From Ipomoea triloba (taxonomy: Eukaryota; Streptophyta; Magnoliopsida; Solanales; Convolvulaceae), in contig NC_044925.1 of the NCBI RefSeq assembly GCF_003576645.1, positions 13,148,877-13,212,876 on the forward strand: 64,000 bases of DNA. Reading direction: 5' to 3'. The position numbers were made by a program, and so were the translations under genes. This document shows positions 44,800-58,120 of the stretch, one piece after another. The notes beneath the pieces were generated by a model. It was not told the DNA's origin and did not search any database. It was given only the letters and a program-made list of their open reading frames with translations. The stretch's first letter is position 1. Every line of letters starts with the position of its first letter.

Positions 44800-46000
44800 C
44801 TTTTATTATGTGTTTTGAGTAAAAGGGTGATATGTCATTAAATAGCCTCATATTTGTGCTCATTTATGTTTGCGTTTTTTTCAAATGTTATGCAAAATAA
44901 TGCTTAATTTGGTGTATTTTGTTTGAAGGAAGAAAATATTGAGTAACGGGCAAGCAAGTGTTAAAGGATGCTAATTTTGGGAGAAAACGAGGCTTTAAGG
45001 CACAAGGAAAACACCCGATGGCACGCCGGGAAACGAAGGAGCAAAATGATAGTGTGAAGGTCAACTAAAAGAACTCACGCTAACACTAGTGTCAGCGTGA
45101 GTCCTCAGCAGAGTTTCTGATCAGGGACTCACGCGGAGACTCACGCTGTGAGTCTCAGCGTGAGTAATGCTGATCAGAAACTTATTATTGAAACTCACGC
45201 TGACAGTCACATCGTGAGTCTCAGCGTGAGTCTCAATGATCAATTTATGCTCATTGAGACTCACGGTGGGAGTCACACCGTGAGTCCCAACGTGACTCCT
45301 GGTCCTGAAGGTTGCGGAAAGGCGCGAACTTTGGACTATAAATGTCTTTGGGTGGTTATTTGATATTCACTTTTGAACTTCTGACTCCTCAAAATAGATT
45401 TTTTCTCTTAGGAAACTTTAAAAACACTTTCCCACACTTGTAATCTAGCATTTTATTAAAAGATTTAGAGGAAGAACTCCAATATTCAACTTCAATTTCT
45501 AGATTATTTCTTGCAATTAAATCATAAAGTTAAGTTCTCTATTTCATATTCTTGCATTTATATTTCTTAAAGTTGTGAATTCTATGTTTATTATTTCAAT
45601 TGCTTATAGGTTTACAATTCAATTATGAATAGTTAAACAAATCTAGGGATTTGAACTAAACTTCCTTGAGTATGATTCCAATATGAATTGAATTGCATAA
45701 ATTAGGTTTTGTATTGTCTGAATGTTGAACTTGGTTATGAATTGGGTGAAATTAAATTGAATCTTCATAATTATGGCCAAATTATGCAAGAGATACTTGG
45801 TTATGTAGGTTCCTTTGATATGTGGAAATTATATTTAAGTGCCTATTTAAACCTTAAAGGAGCGGTATGGTTTTTCTGCTTCACATAATGGACTCTTAGC
45901 TGATGCCCAACCATTCTGAAAATTCATATGTATATCAAAGTTACATGTAGTCACTTATCCATTTCATAATATGAAGAATTTTAGGTGTATATTTTCGTAT
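44800..46000 (+). mobile_element. Probable LTR retrotransposon fragment
   Basis: Contains a GC-rich block of CTCACG/CGTGAG hairpins (45073-45300), then a TATA-like GACTATAAATG at about 45336-45346, and a long AT-rich leader-like tract. The order matches the minus-strand fragment at 9129-10359. No TSD or protein is found. It lies directly behind the isolated CobW exon. Confidence 0.4.
45073..45300. repeat. Array of CTCACG/CGTGAG hairpins
   Basis: Begins with a 30-bp palindrome with one mismatch (45073-45102). It continues with many direct and inverted copies of ACTCACGCTG and CAGCGTGAGT, including GAGTCTCAGCGTGAGT twice. Confidence 0.85.
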
Positions 46001-47440
46001 GCAATTACTGTATGTAAATTCTGTTCAAATTGTATAGCTTCATCTCAAAGAATACCATTTCATTATATTTTATTTATGATGTGCAATTTTATTAGAAAAT
46101 ATATGGAGCCCTTACATTTGACAGTGAACATTGTAGCAATTTAGTTCAATGATTCCTTGTGCAATTAGTTCCTAAAGAAGTAAACAACCCTTGAAATTCA
46201 CAAACACTACTTAAAGAATGAGTTTTAAGAAGAAAGATAACTTAAGGTGATACGAGTATATATACTAAAACGCATATCTATGTTGATGAATTAACAATAA
46301 GCAATAGTGTTTTGTAATCACATTTCGTCACGAATTAGCTTATTTTAAATTATTGCAATTAATCAATATTTTGTAATCACATTTTGTCACGAAATAACTT
46401 ATAAATATATGTATATAGTACATATTTAATTTAGTAAGTGGAGAATGAATTTCGAAAATAAGTATTGGTAAACAAGTTTTTAATTTAAGTTTTCAAAAAC
46501 ATAGAAGAAAATAGAGAATAGAAAATAGAGAATTGGGAACAGAGAACAGAAGTAAACACAGCCAAAGTGTTCCTGTTGAAAGTCAAACTTGTAACATTGT
46601 GGTTACTAAGTCGACAACTTGACCAACTTGATTAAGGTTGTCCCGGCAAATTTTAATAGCAAAAGTGGTGTGTCTAACAGATAATCATGATTTCTTCATG
46701 CTAATTACAATTTCCTACAAAACATGTTAACACTTAGTGGTGTGCTAAACTATATAACTCCATACATGTACATGGAATCATCAGTTGTGCACACCATAAA
46801 ATTTAAATTTATAAAACCAAGGTGTATCCGGCTTGCTACTATGTCAAACCATAGAGAATGAGCTGCTATGTTACGGTGATGAGTTATCCGTTGAGATTTA
46901 CTACGGTGATACGTTAATCTTAATCTCATTGATTTTGAGTGCGTTATTACTTTTCCGGTGGAGTTGTTGGGCTCCTTTGCTCTTTTATTTTTGAATTTTT
47001 ATAACAAAATTTACAATACTCTTAGGGGACTATTTTTAGTCCTTAAAAGAGATTACTTGCCTGAGAAGAACTTGCGGGGGAATGGTTGAAGAAGAACTAA
47101 TCATTTCCCGGAATCTTCTTTTCAAGTAACTTCTCATGTAACACATACACTTCTCTTAGTCTTAATGTTGCTTTGTGCAACTCCAAATTTGGATCTTTTA
47201 GCAATATTTATGTCCTTTTTCCAGCTTTTTTACTAGCTCTATTACCTCGGCTTCTCCTCCGATGCTTCCAAAATCCTGCATAATAATTTGTTAACACATA
47301 TTTAATAGTATCAAATTGGGAGAGGTAAAATTACCTGAACGCTATTAGATAATCTTTCCAAGCTCAAAAGCTTCCAATGAGGTCATCCTGTAATTCCCAC
47401 TTCTCTACACCTTTTCTTCAAAAGTGTCTGCCCAACCCTT
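46001..47440. other. Intergenic DNA, no gene seen
   Basis: AT-rich sequence with repeated TTTTGTAATCACATTT near 46310 and 46370. No remaining CobW exon or other coding sequence is found. Confidence 0.4.
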
Positions 47441-47508
47441 AGGGGTGTTTGGTTCACTGAAAAATATTTTTAATGGAAAATGTTTTCTAAAAAGTGGACG
47501 AAAATTTT

Positions 47509-48515
47509 CACTACAAGAAAAATGCACATAGACAACACTAAAAAGACAACAGTTTTTGACAAAAGTGTTGTCTTTTGTGTAAAAGACAACACTTTTGGAC
47601 AAAACCGTTGTCTTTGACGCAACACTTTTATCAAAGGCAACGGTTTCTACCGAACCGTTGTCTTTAGTGTGTTGTCTTTGTGCATTTTGTCAAAAGACAA
47701 CACCGCAAAGACAACGATTTTTAAAAACCGTTGTCTATGTGCATTTTAAAAAAAAAGACAACAGTTTTATGTAACCGTTGTCGTCGGTGTGTTGTCTTTA
47801 AGTGCACTTGAATACACAACACTACAAAGGCAACGGTTTTTTAAAACCTTTGTCTTTGCGCGATTTTTCTTTTTAAGACAACGATTTTATTTAACCGTTG
47901 TCATTTGTGTGTTCTCTTTAAGCACACTTGAATAGACAACACTTCAAAGACTACGGTTTATTAAAACCGTTGTCTATTTGCACCCATTATTTTTATTTAG
48001 ACAACGATTTTATTTAACTGTTGTAGTTGTTGTGTTGTCTTTAAATGCACTTGAATACACAACACTACAAAGACAACGGTATTTTAAAACCGTTGTCTTT
48101 GGGCGTTTATTTTTTTTGTAAAGACAATGATTTTATTTAGCCGTTGTTGTTGGTGTGTTGTTATTAAACGCATTTTAATACACAACACTTCAAAGACAAC
48201 AGTTTTTTTAAAATCGTTGTCTATGTGCATTCGGTTATTTTAATTAAACAACGGTTTTATGTAACCATTGTCATTCATGTGTTGTCTTTAAGTGCACTTG
48301 AATACACAACACTACAAAGACAACGATTTTTTTAAATCGTTGTCTTCGAGTGTTTACTTTTTTTAAAGACAACGGTTTTATTTAACCGTTGTCGTTTGTG
48401 TATTGTCTTTAAGTGCACTTTAATATACAACACTTCCAAGACAACAATTTATTAAAATAATTGTCTTTGCATGTGCACCCGTTTTTTATTTAGACAACGG
48501 TTTTATTTAACCAAC
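47509..48515. repeat. Left subterminal repeats of CACTA copy 2
   Basis: Same hairpin array as 32020-33030, differing by scattered substitutions and short indels. Confidence 0.85.
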
Positions 48516-48630
48516 GAATTGTATTAGCGGGTTTGACTAACGGATAATATATATTAACGTTTTGTAAAAAAATATTTGATAAAATTAGCTGTTTAAATTA
48601 GCGATTAACATGTAAAATGACCTAAAAGGG

Positions 48631-48634
<4 letters not shown>

Positions 48635-48673
<39 letters not shown>

Positions 48674-48702
48674 TTAATATTAATATTAATATTAATATTA
48701 AT
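48635..48702. repeat. (AAT)n/(TTAATA)n microsatellite
   Basis: Occupies the site where copy 1 carries the 924-bp foldback. The TA run at about 48856-48902 lies within Helitron H1. Confidence 0.9.
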
Positions 48703-48853
48703 AATATTAATCTATACTATTAATAAAAACAATATCCTCTGTTTTAACTTCCCGCCCAAAACACTCCTATACTATTATGGTTTGCGTAATATTGTAAAAT
48801 ACGATAATACAATTTCTATTCGTAATACAATTGTAAATTAAAATAAAATTTCT

Positions 48854-48905
<52 letters not shown>

Positions 48906-50310
48906 TTCCCTATATTCTATTCGTAATACAATTCTAGATTAAAATTACTAAACGTAATAATTCAGTATATATATTTCTCTGCAATGCAATCTATACTATT
49001 AATAAAAACAATATCCTCAGTTTTAAATTCCCGCCCAAAACACTCCTATACTATTATGGTTTGCGTAATATTGTAAAACACGGTAACACATGCAATTCCT
49101 ATTCGTAATACAATTGTACATTAAAGTAAAATTCCTAATAAAATATATATATATTCTTACCTACATTCCTATTCGTAATACAATTCTAGATTAAAATTAC
49201 TAATCGTAATAATTCAGTATATATATTTCTCTGCAATGCAATCTATACTATTAATAAAAACAATAATCTCAGTTTTAACTTCCCGCCAATACACTCCTAT
49301 ACTATTATGGTTTGCGTAATATTGTAAAATACGATAATACAATTCCTATTCGTAATACAATTGTAAATTAAAATAAAATTCCTTATAAAATATATATATT
49401 CTTCCCTACATGCTATGCTGTACAATTCAATAAGCCTTAGAAAAACTCTTGTATAAGTAGTGGTGCAAACCACTTCTCAAAAACAAGTAGTGGACCCCAC
49501 ATATATTTGTACCACAATATTGCCACTAAAATGCTAATTTTTTACAACAGTTATTTGTCCAGAGAATATCAACGTGTTGTAGGAAGAAGATGATATATAG
49601 TTAAGTGCAATATCATCTTCACTATATTTCATCTTCTTCCTCCAACACAACGCTCTACGGTCAACCAACAATCACTCAACTGATTATCTCATTACTCCCA
49701 TGTAAATTTTTCTCTAATATATTTATACTTATTGAATATCAAAATATAAGTGTACCTCAAGATCTTGCAATAACTAATCGACAAGTAATTAAATTAATGA
49801 TATATAATGCAATGCAAATTATCTACATATTGCATTTATACACTTATTTTAGAACACTGAACTTTTGTGATATTTGTTGCATGCAAGGAAGACTCATACT
49901 ATAGTTTATTTGTCAATTTTGATATGTTATAAATCATAATATCATAAGAAACGGATACTTTGATGAAATATTAAGCATGAGTAGTATGCCAGTCAACGAT
50001 TATGGACATCGCATTTCAATAGTTTGGATGTGCATCATTCCAAAAAGCCATATACTCCATTTGGTAATCTGGAGTGATGTTTGGATTAACAGTTTAGATA
50101 TATGATTCATACATTTTGATATATTTTTGTTTATTGCCTGATGCCAGTATGATGATTTGAATTTTGAGAGCATAGAAACAAGCTCGAATCATGCTTATAT
50201 GCTTGAATGGTCTTATCTCAAAGTTACTACCCACTATCACACAATGCTTTATGTTGTATGTTAGATTCAAGGTTACTAACTTCTCACAATAGTCAGAGAT
50301 TTGCTTTATA

Positions 50311-52122
50311 GTGTTTTTTCCCAAAATGGTCCCTCGACTATTGCTCATTCTCAATTTTGCATTTCGACTTTCAATTGCACCTAATGTGGTCCCTCGACTT
50401 TCAAAAACTCGCCCAATTTGGTCCTTCGTTACATATTCCGTCAAATCAGTGTTAAAATGGAGGGTATTTTCGTCCATTTACCTATTGTTAGCCTAATAAA
50501 CGTTGAGAAATAGTTGAGGGACCATTTTGAGAATAGTCAAGTGACCATTTTGGGAAAAACTATTTTATTTATTTCATTTTTGTTTATTTTCATTTTTTAG
50601 ACTCTATAAAATTAGAATTTCTATACATTTTTTTCTTACAAATATAAATATTTAAAATCGCGCAATCCAACCTCAAAATTTTTAACTTTCTTTACAGACT
50701 TTTCCCCTCTAAATATACAAACTATTCCTATGAAGTTTTACAATAAGTTCCGTAAATTTCATAAATACTCATATACTTTTATTTTTTTTTTAATGTTCAT
50801 AGACAATCAATCACTATGTATCACATTAAATATTACTTTTACCATTGAAAATAATATATTTTTTCAAGCGTAGACACCCAAAGAGTATAAAATATAGGGA
50901 AAATATTGGACCGAAAGGTAAATTTTTCTAGTAAAGTTCTCAGGTGAGCCGAAAAGTAAAATCTCGTCAATGTTTCATGCAATATTTTCTGTATTTGATT
51001 TCGAAATAATTATTAAATTTTATATTAATTTACATTATTTAAGATATATTGTATGACATCTTTTATATGTTTTCCTCTTCTTATTTTTTTTATTAATTAT
51101 TAATTATTAAGGCAAGTATAATTTATTTTGTAATGTAGACACATTATTTTTAATAATTTTGATTTAATTAAATTATACCTTAATTATAAAAATCCTACCT
51201 AATAATTTTAGTATATTACATGGGACACAATAATTATTATAAATAATGTTTAATAATTTTCAATTTGTATTCAACAATAAAATTTATAGTTAATTTTTAA
51301 GTCAATCATAAAATCTTTTGTGTTGTGGGCACATTATTTTTAATTATTTGAGTTTAATAATATTATATCTTATTTATAAAAAATCCAAAGTAATATATTT
51401 AGTACTACAGATGTGACTAAGAATTATTTTAATCGGTGCTTAAAAAATGAGTATTTATGAAATTTACGAAACTTATTGTAAATCTGCATAGGAATAGTTT
51501 GTATATTTAGATAGAGGGAAAAAGTCTATAAAAAAGTTAAAAATTTTTAGGATGGATTGCACGATTTTAACTATTTATATTTGTAACAAAAAAAAAGTAT
51601 AGAAATTCTAATTTTATAGAGTCTAAAAAATGAAAATAGTATAGAAATTCTAATTTTATAGAGTCTAAAAAATGAAAATAAACAAAAATTTCTAATTTTA
51701 TAGAGTCTAAAAAATGAAAATAAACAAAAATAACTAATTTTATAGAGTCTAAAAAATGAAAATAAACAAAAATAAAATAAATAATAGAGTCTAAAAAATG
51801 AAAATAAACAAAAATAAAATAAATAAAATAGTCTAAAAAATGAAAATAAACAAAAATAAAATAAATAAAATAGTTTTTCCCAAAATGGTCCCTTGACTAT
51901 TCTCAAAATGGTCCCTCAACTATTTCTCCATGTTTATTAGGCTAACAATAGGTAAATGGACGAAAATGCCCTCCATTTTAACACTGATTTGACGGAATAT
52001 GTAACGGAGGACCAAATTGGGTGAGTTTTTGAAAGTCGGGGGACCACATTAGGTGCAATTGAAAGTCGGAATGCAAAATTGAGAATGAGTAATAGTCGAG
52101 GGACCATTTTGGGAAAAAACTC
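50311..52122. mobile_element. Mutator-type foldback, 1812 bp, nested in Helitron H1 copy 2
   Basis: Ends GTGTTTTTTCCCAAAATGG and (inverted) GAGTTTTTTCCCAAAATGG. TGCTTTATA is directly repeated at 50302-50310 and 52123-52131, a clean 9-bp TSD. Copy 1 of the CACTA shows the empty site (near 35700). Inverted arms extend several hundred bp inward. No transposase is present. The right arm is disturbed by a 42-bp tandem array (about 51600-51873). Confidence 0.9.
51600..51873. repeat. 42-bp tandem array, about seven units
   Basis: GTCTAAAAAATGAAAATA starts at 51621, 51663, 51705, 51747, 51789 and 51831, each 42 nt apart, and the flank continues in phase at 51873. The units change gradually from one flank sequence to the other. 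The left arm of the same foldback has a single unit. Confidence 0.95.
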
Positions 52123-52646
52123 TGCTTTATATGTACAAAATGTTGACAAAAACAATTAGGCTTTAAATGTGAGTTTTACTTATATATACCTGAGAATCAG
52201 AAACATTTTGAAATTTAGTGATTGGTAAAATCAATATATTTTATAGTTTAACTATCAAAACTAATTTTATAGAAAAAATCACAGAATATATACATGTAGA
52301 TTATAAAATTAAAATTTCAGTGTCAAAATTGTTATGACTCAATGCTTTGATTACATTAAAAGTGATTTTTAAAAATTTCAAGCTCAAGATATGACATGCT
52401 TGATGAGTCGCAGCTCGAACGCCAGTGATCCGCTCGCCGACTTTAGATGTCGTTGATCAAATTAATGAGTACATGTGCGACATGAATATTGCAAAAGGAT
52501 AAACATATTTAAGTTGTAACTCTTTGTGTAAGGCAGAACTAGACGGTGAAAATCTATTAGAAGTACACACTCATAAATTCTTAATAGTTTGAGATTGTAT
52601 GATTTTCTTAATCATTCATTGACATTAATTAAAGGTCGGTGCACCT

Positions 52647-53009
52647 GTTATGTTATTGTGGAAGATAGACCATTCTCTTGGTCTTTATAACAGTACGTGA
52701 CTCATCATCACAAAATTGGCAGATCACATTGTTGAAGCAAGAATAGTTAATGGGACACATGAAGGAACCAAAGTTCTTATCCCTCGAATGTCTCTCACTC
52801 TTTCTAATATGAGATTTCCCTTCAAGTTTCAGCATAAATAATTCCCACTGATGCTTGCATATGCCATGACTATCAACAAAAGCCAGGGTCGAACACTAAC
52901 TCACGTTGGGTTATTGATGAAAAAACCAGTTTTTAATCACGGTCAATTGTACATAGCTTTCTCCTGAGTCACCCATCATGATAGCCTGAAAGTGTTAATT
53001 AGTTCTAGA
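52647..53009 (+). pseudogene. Helitron helicase C-terminal remnant, copy 2
   Basis: Collinear with 36350-36712 and with the same stop codons. [20 protein letters not shown] and [13 protein letters not shown] are readable. Shared stops show that the gene was dead before the CACTA was duplicated. Confidence 0.85.
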
Positions 53010-53500
53010 CGAGAATGGACAAGATTGTGTTGTTACTACCAATGTTGTCTACAGAGAGGTTTTCAATAATGTGTAAATACAACCAGTGATATTATGTTTT
53101 TTTTCCAAGATGAAAAAATTGCTATATATCTACACAAAAATATATCTTCCATACATATGAATTAGAATAACAATTGATTCATATAACTGAGTTACTAGAG
53201 AACGAGCATATTTGCCCAATTTATAAAATTCTAAACAATGATATATAAAATCTCTAAAGTTCCAACACCGCATGCGTCCATCTACACATTAGCTATTAAT
53301 TAAACAATTATTTATTGGAATTCAAATAAGGATAACATCAGAAAACATAATCAATCCAAAACATATCTTCAATTGCACTATATAATATTTAATGTTATAA
53401 TTTAAATAATTATATATCGATCCAAATATTCTTAATATATTATAACAAATCCATTCCGTGCATTGTACGGGTGAAAATACTAGTAATATTAAAAGTACAA

Positions 53501-53535
<35 letters not shown>

Positions 53536-54066
53536 AAAATCCTCCAAAACGAAATCCTATTTCCCGACCAAAATATTGTACATTAAAACAATTAAAACAA
53601 TAAAATAATATTAAAAGTACAATAATATTAAAACACGAAATCCTATAACATCAAAACATTGTTATACATTAGGATTAGTACATTATTATAATATTATAAT
53701 ACTTATAAAAACAAAATCCTCCAAAACGAAATCCTATTTCCCACCCAAAATATTGTACATTACTATAATTAAGTTGTCAAAGAACGAGCACATTGGGCCA
53801 ATTTCTAAAAATTCCTAACAATGATATATAAAATCTCTACAGTTACAACACTGCATGCCTACATCTAAACATTAGCTATTAATTTGAGCAATTATTTACT
53901 CGAATTCAAGCAATGGTAACATCAACGAACATAAATGACCCAACTCATATCTTCACTTGCACTATATAATATTTGATGTTATAATTAAATAATTGTATAT
54001 ACATTCAAATATTCTTAATATATTATAACAAACCCATTCCGTGCATCGCACGGGTGTAAATACTAG
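53501..54066 (+). mobile_element. Helitron H2 in CACTA copy 2 (short form)
   Basis: TCTATATATA at 53501 after A; two 5'-end units; hairpin CCGTGCATCGCACGG and CTAG at 54063-54066 before T. Confidence 0.75.
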
Positions 54067-54087
54067 TATTAATAATAACATGAAGGT

Positions 54088-54128
<41 letters not shown>

Positions 54129-54429
54129 CAACGTCGTGTAATAAGTTAACCCACTATATTTTTTATGTTTTTTTTTTTGAAAAATTTATAATTAAAGACC
54201 GAAATACCTTTATATTTAACGACATTTAAGTTATTTTTATTGATAGATGACTAAAAATAGTCATGTCACAATAATAATATAATACTAGGACCAAAAGTGA
54301 ATGTTCTCATAAAAAATGGACTAAAATGAACTGTCGCATATAAATATAGGACAAAAAAATAGAATTAACTTTAATAATAATATTTATATAAAATCAAAAT
54401 TAAAATAAAAAAAAAACAAGAAAAAGAAA

Positions 54430-54530
54430 CAAGGAAGCAGCAATTTGCTGCTTCCTTGTATATTCCCACTTTTCCCACCGTCCCACATCGGTGGGAAAAG
54501 TAGGAATAGAGCCTCAAGGCTCTATGATTG
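54430..54530. promoter_or_regulatory. snRNA-type USE motif in CACTA copy 2
   Basis: GTCCCACATCG at 54480-54490 is again an exact RTCCCACATCG match, with CTTTTCCCACC/GGTGGGAAAAG arms and the same 14-bp palindrome at 54430-54458. The second palindrome has shrunk to GAGCCTCAAGGCTC and the TATA-like box inside it is lost. Confidence 0.4.
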
Positions 54531-54724
54531 CCAAATTCCATTGAGGGTTCGACTTTCACCTTCAACGTTTTTTAAACTAATTTTATTAATTAGAGGTGTT
54601 TTGGGAAAAATTATATTTTTTTTCTCAAAATGCAATATACAAATGTTGCTAAATGTAGCGTTTGCAAAAAATTTATCAAATAATTAATTTGGTGTTTTAA
54701 CAATACTAGTTTTAGTCATTTGAA

Positions 54725-55160
54725 GAAAAGACAACGGTTAAAAAGCGTTGTCGTTGTGCGGGACTTACAACAACACTGGTTTCAACAACACTCATCAATA
54801 GACAACGGTTTTTAACTGTTGTCTTTTCATACAACGGTTAAAAAGCGTTGTTGTTGTGCGGGACTTACAACAACACCGGTTTCAACAACACTCATCAATA
54901 GATAACGGTTTTTAACTGTTGTCTTTTCATGAAAAGACAACGGTTAAAATCCGTTGTCTTTGCACGGGACTTACAACAACACCGGCTTCAACAACACTCA
55001 ATAGACAACGGTTTTTAATTGTTGTCTTTTCTAGAAAAGACAATGGTTAAAAACCGTTGTCTTTGCGCAGTACTTACAACAACACCGGCTTCAACAACAG
55101 AAATTTTACCTTATAGACAACGGTTTTTAACCGTTGTCTATGAGCATTTTTCTTGTAGTG
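54725..55160. repeat. Right subterminal repeats of CACTA copy 2
   Basis: GACAACGGTT hairpins with CGGGACTTACAACAACAC spacers, ending in the intact terminal repeat. Confidence 0.85.
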
Positions 55161-55686
55161 TTTGTTTTATGTTGTTTGGTTTAATGAAAAACATTTTCCA
55201 ATAGAAGTGGAGTTCCTGAAAGTCGAGGAAAACAAATTCTGAGGAAAAAAATGGTATTTTGTTTTCCACATGACTTGGAAAGAAAACATAACATGGATGG
55301 ACTATTATACCCTTATAAAAGTTTCTTAATTACATAGCTATATAATAATATAATTTATTATCATTATTATTGTTAAAGGCATACTAGTTTTTATATTCAT
55401 AATTTCTTACCATCCCAAACTCAACCGAACAATAGAATTCATATTCCCAGTAATTTCTTTTATACCAAACAAACAATGAAATCTATTTTCCTAAAATTTA
55501 TTTTCCATCGAATTTCAATTCTATTCCTCTTCAAATATTTTCCTGCGAACTAAACTGTTGCTAGTTCTTTTGGAAAATTAACTAACAACAGTGCTCATTT
55601 TGTTAACTTGTGTTCTTCGCATTGCCGGCGGGGAAATGGGTTACTTGGTGGTCGTGAAATTCTACTAGAATATTTGATTTTTGAAC

Positions 55687-57476
<1,790 letters not shown>

Positions 57477-57855
57477 ACATATAGGATCTAACCTCCAGCC
57501 ATAGTTAATTGTTTGTTGATGCCTGAACTGCTGCAAAAGAGTTTTTTTTATCTCTCACTTTCACAACCCTCTTAGATGGTGTATGAGTCTTAATATATTG
57601 TGCAGTGAGAGGATTATAGAGCCTTTTTATAGATGCAGTCCATCAATGCACTATTCCAATTATTTCCTACTGTTTAACTGTTTGCACCACTTATGAACAG
57701 AAAAATGGCATTTCATTATAATGACCTTTCAGAAATCATAGTGGGATTCAATATCTTAATAATGAGATAATGAATCCCTGATTTTAAGGGGATAGTGGAT
57801 CCATGTTTTCTACTGGTGGATCCACTTTCCTAATGAAAGTGACATTTATCTAACA
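57477..57855 (-). repeat. 3' LTR of element C
   Basis: Minus strand starts TGTTAGATAAATG. A TATA box (CTATAAAAAGG) lies at about 57622-57632. The far end stops at CATATAGGATC instead of reaching the TTACA end seen at 63641. Confidence 0.85.
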
Positions 57856-57868
57856 TTCTCCCACTTGG
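57856..57868 (-). promoter_or_regulatory. Polypurine tract of element C
   Basis: The minus strand reads CAAGTGGGAGAA directly before TGTTAG. Confidence 0.7.
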
Positions 57869-58120
57869 TGCAAACATCAAACTCAAAGTACAAGATAACA
57901 CTAACCATAATGATATGTCCTCATTAGTGCGAGTAGTATCCATTATGATCAAATGTAAATTGCCTTCAAGCACTTAATTAGGAAATAAAACTTAATGAAA
58001 TAAACCATATGTTTATTTCTAATCCAACTGAAGTATTTTCTCAATAAATTAAAGTGTACACACTTGAGAAAATTTCCAAATGCAAAAGAATTTCATTAAA
58101 ATTGAATGTATATATACAAA

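Larger units (their letters stand above)
48711..53483 (+). mobile_element. Helitron H1 in CACTA copy 2
   Basis: TCTATACTATTAATAAAAAC at 48711 after A; CTAG at 53480-53483 before T; hairpin CCGTGC...GTACGG before it. Same internal sequence as 34126-37185, plus the nested foldback at 50311-52122. Confidence 0.8.
47509..55160. mobile_element. CACTA element, copy 2, complete ends
   Basis: CACTACAAGAAAAATGC at the left and its complement GCATTTTTCTTGTAGTG at the right delimit 7.65 kb, with TTT on both sides (47506-47508 and 55161-55163), the 3-bp TSD size of CACTA elements. Subterminal repeat arrays lie at both ends. The interior holds Helitrons H1 and H2 and a private Mutator-type foldback (50311-52122). 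No transposase gene is present. Confidence 0.9.
47442..55556. mobile_element. Possible hAT-like MITE split by CACTA copy 2
   Basis: GGGTGTTTGGTTCACTGAAAA left of the CACTA and TTTTCCTGCGAACTAAAC at 55539-55556 on the right are imperfect inverted ends. GAAAA/TTTTC-rich sequence lies on both sides. The CACTA (47509-55160) would sit inside it. Confidence 0.35.

Noticed and set aside
51571..51906. Phe/Tyr-rich open frame on the minus strand
   Set aside because: Produced by the 42-bp array in the foldback arm.
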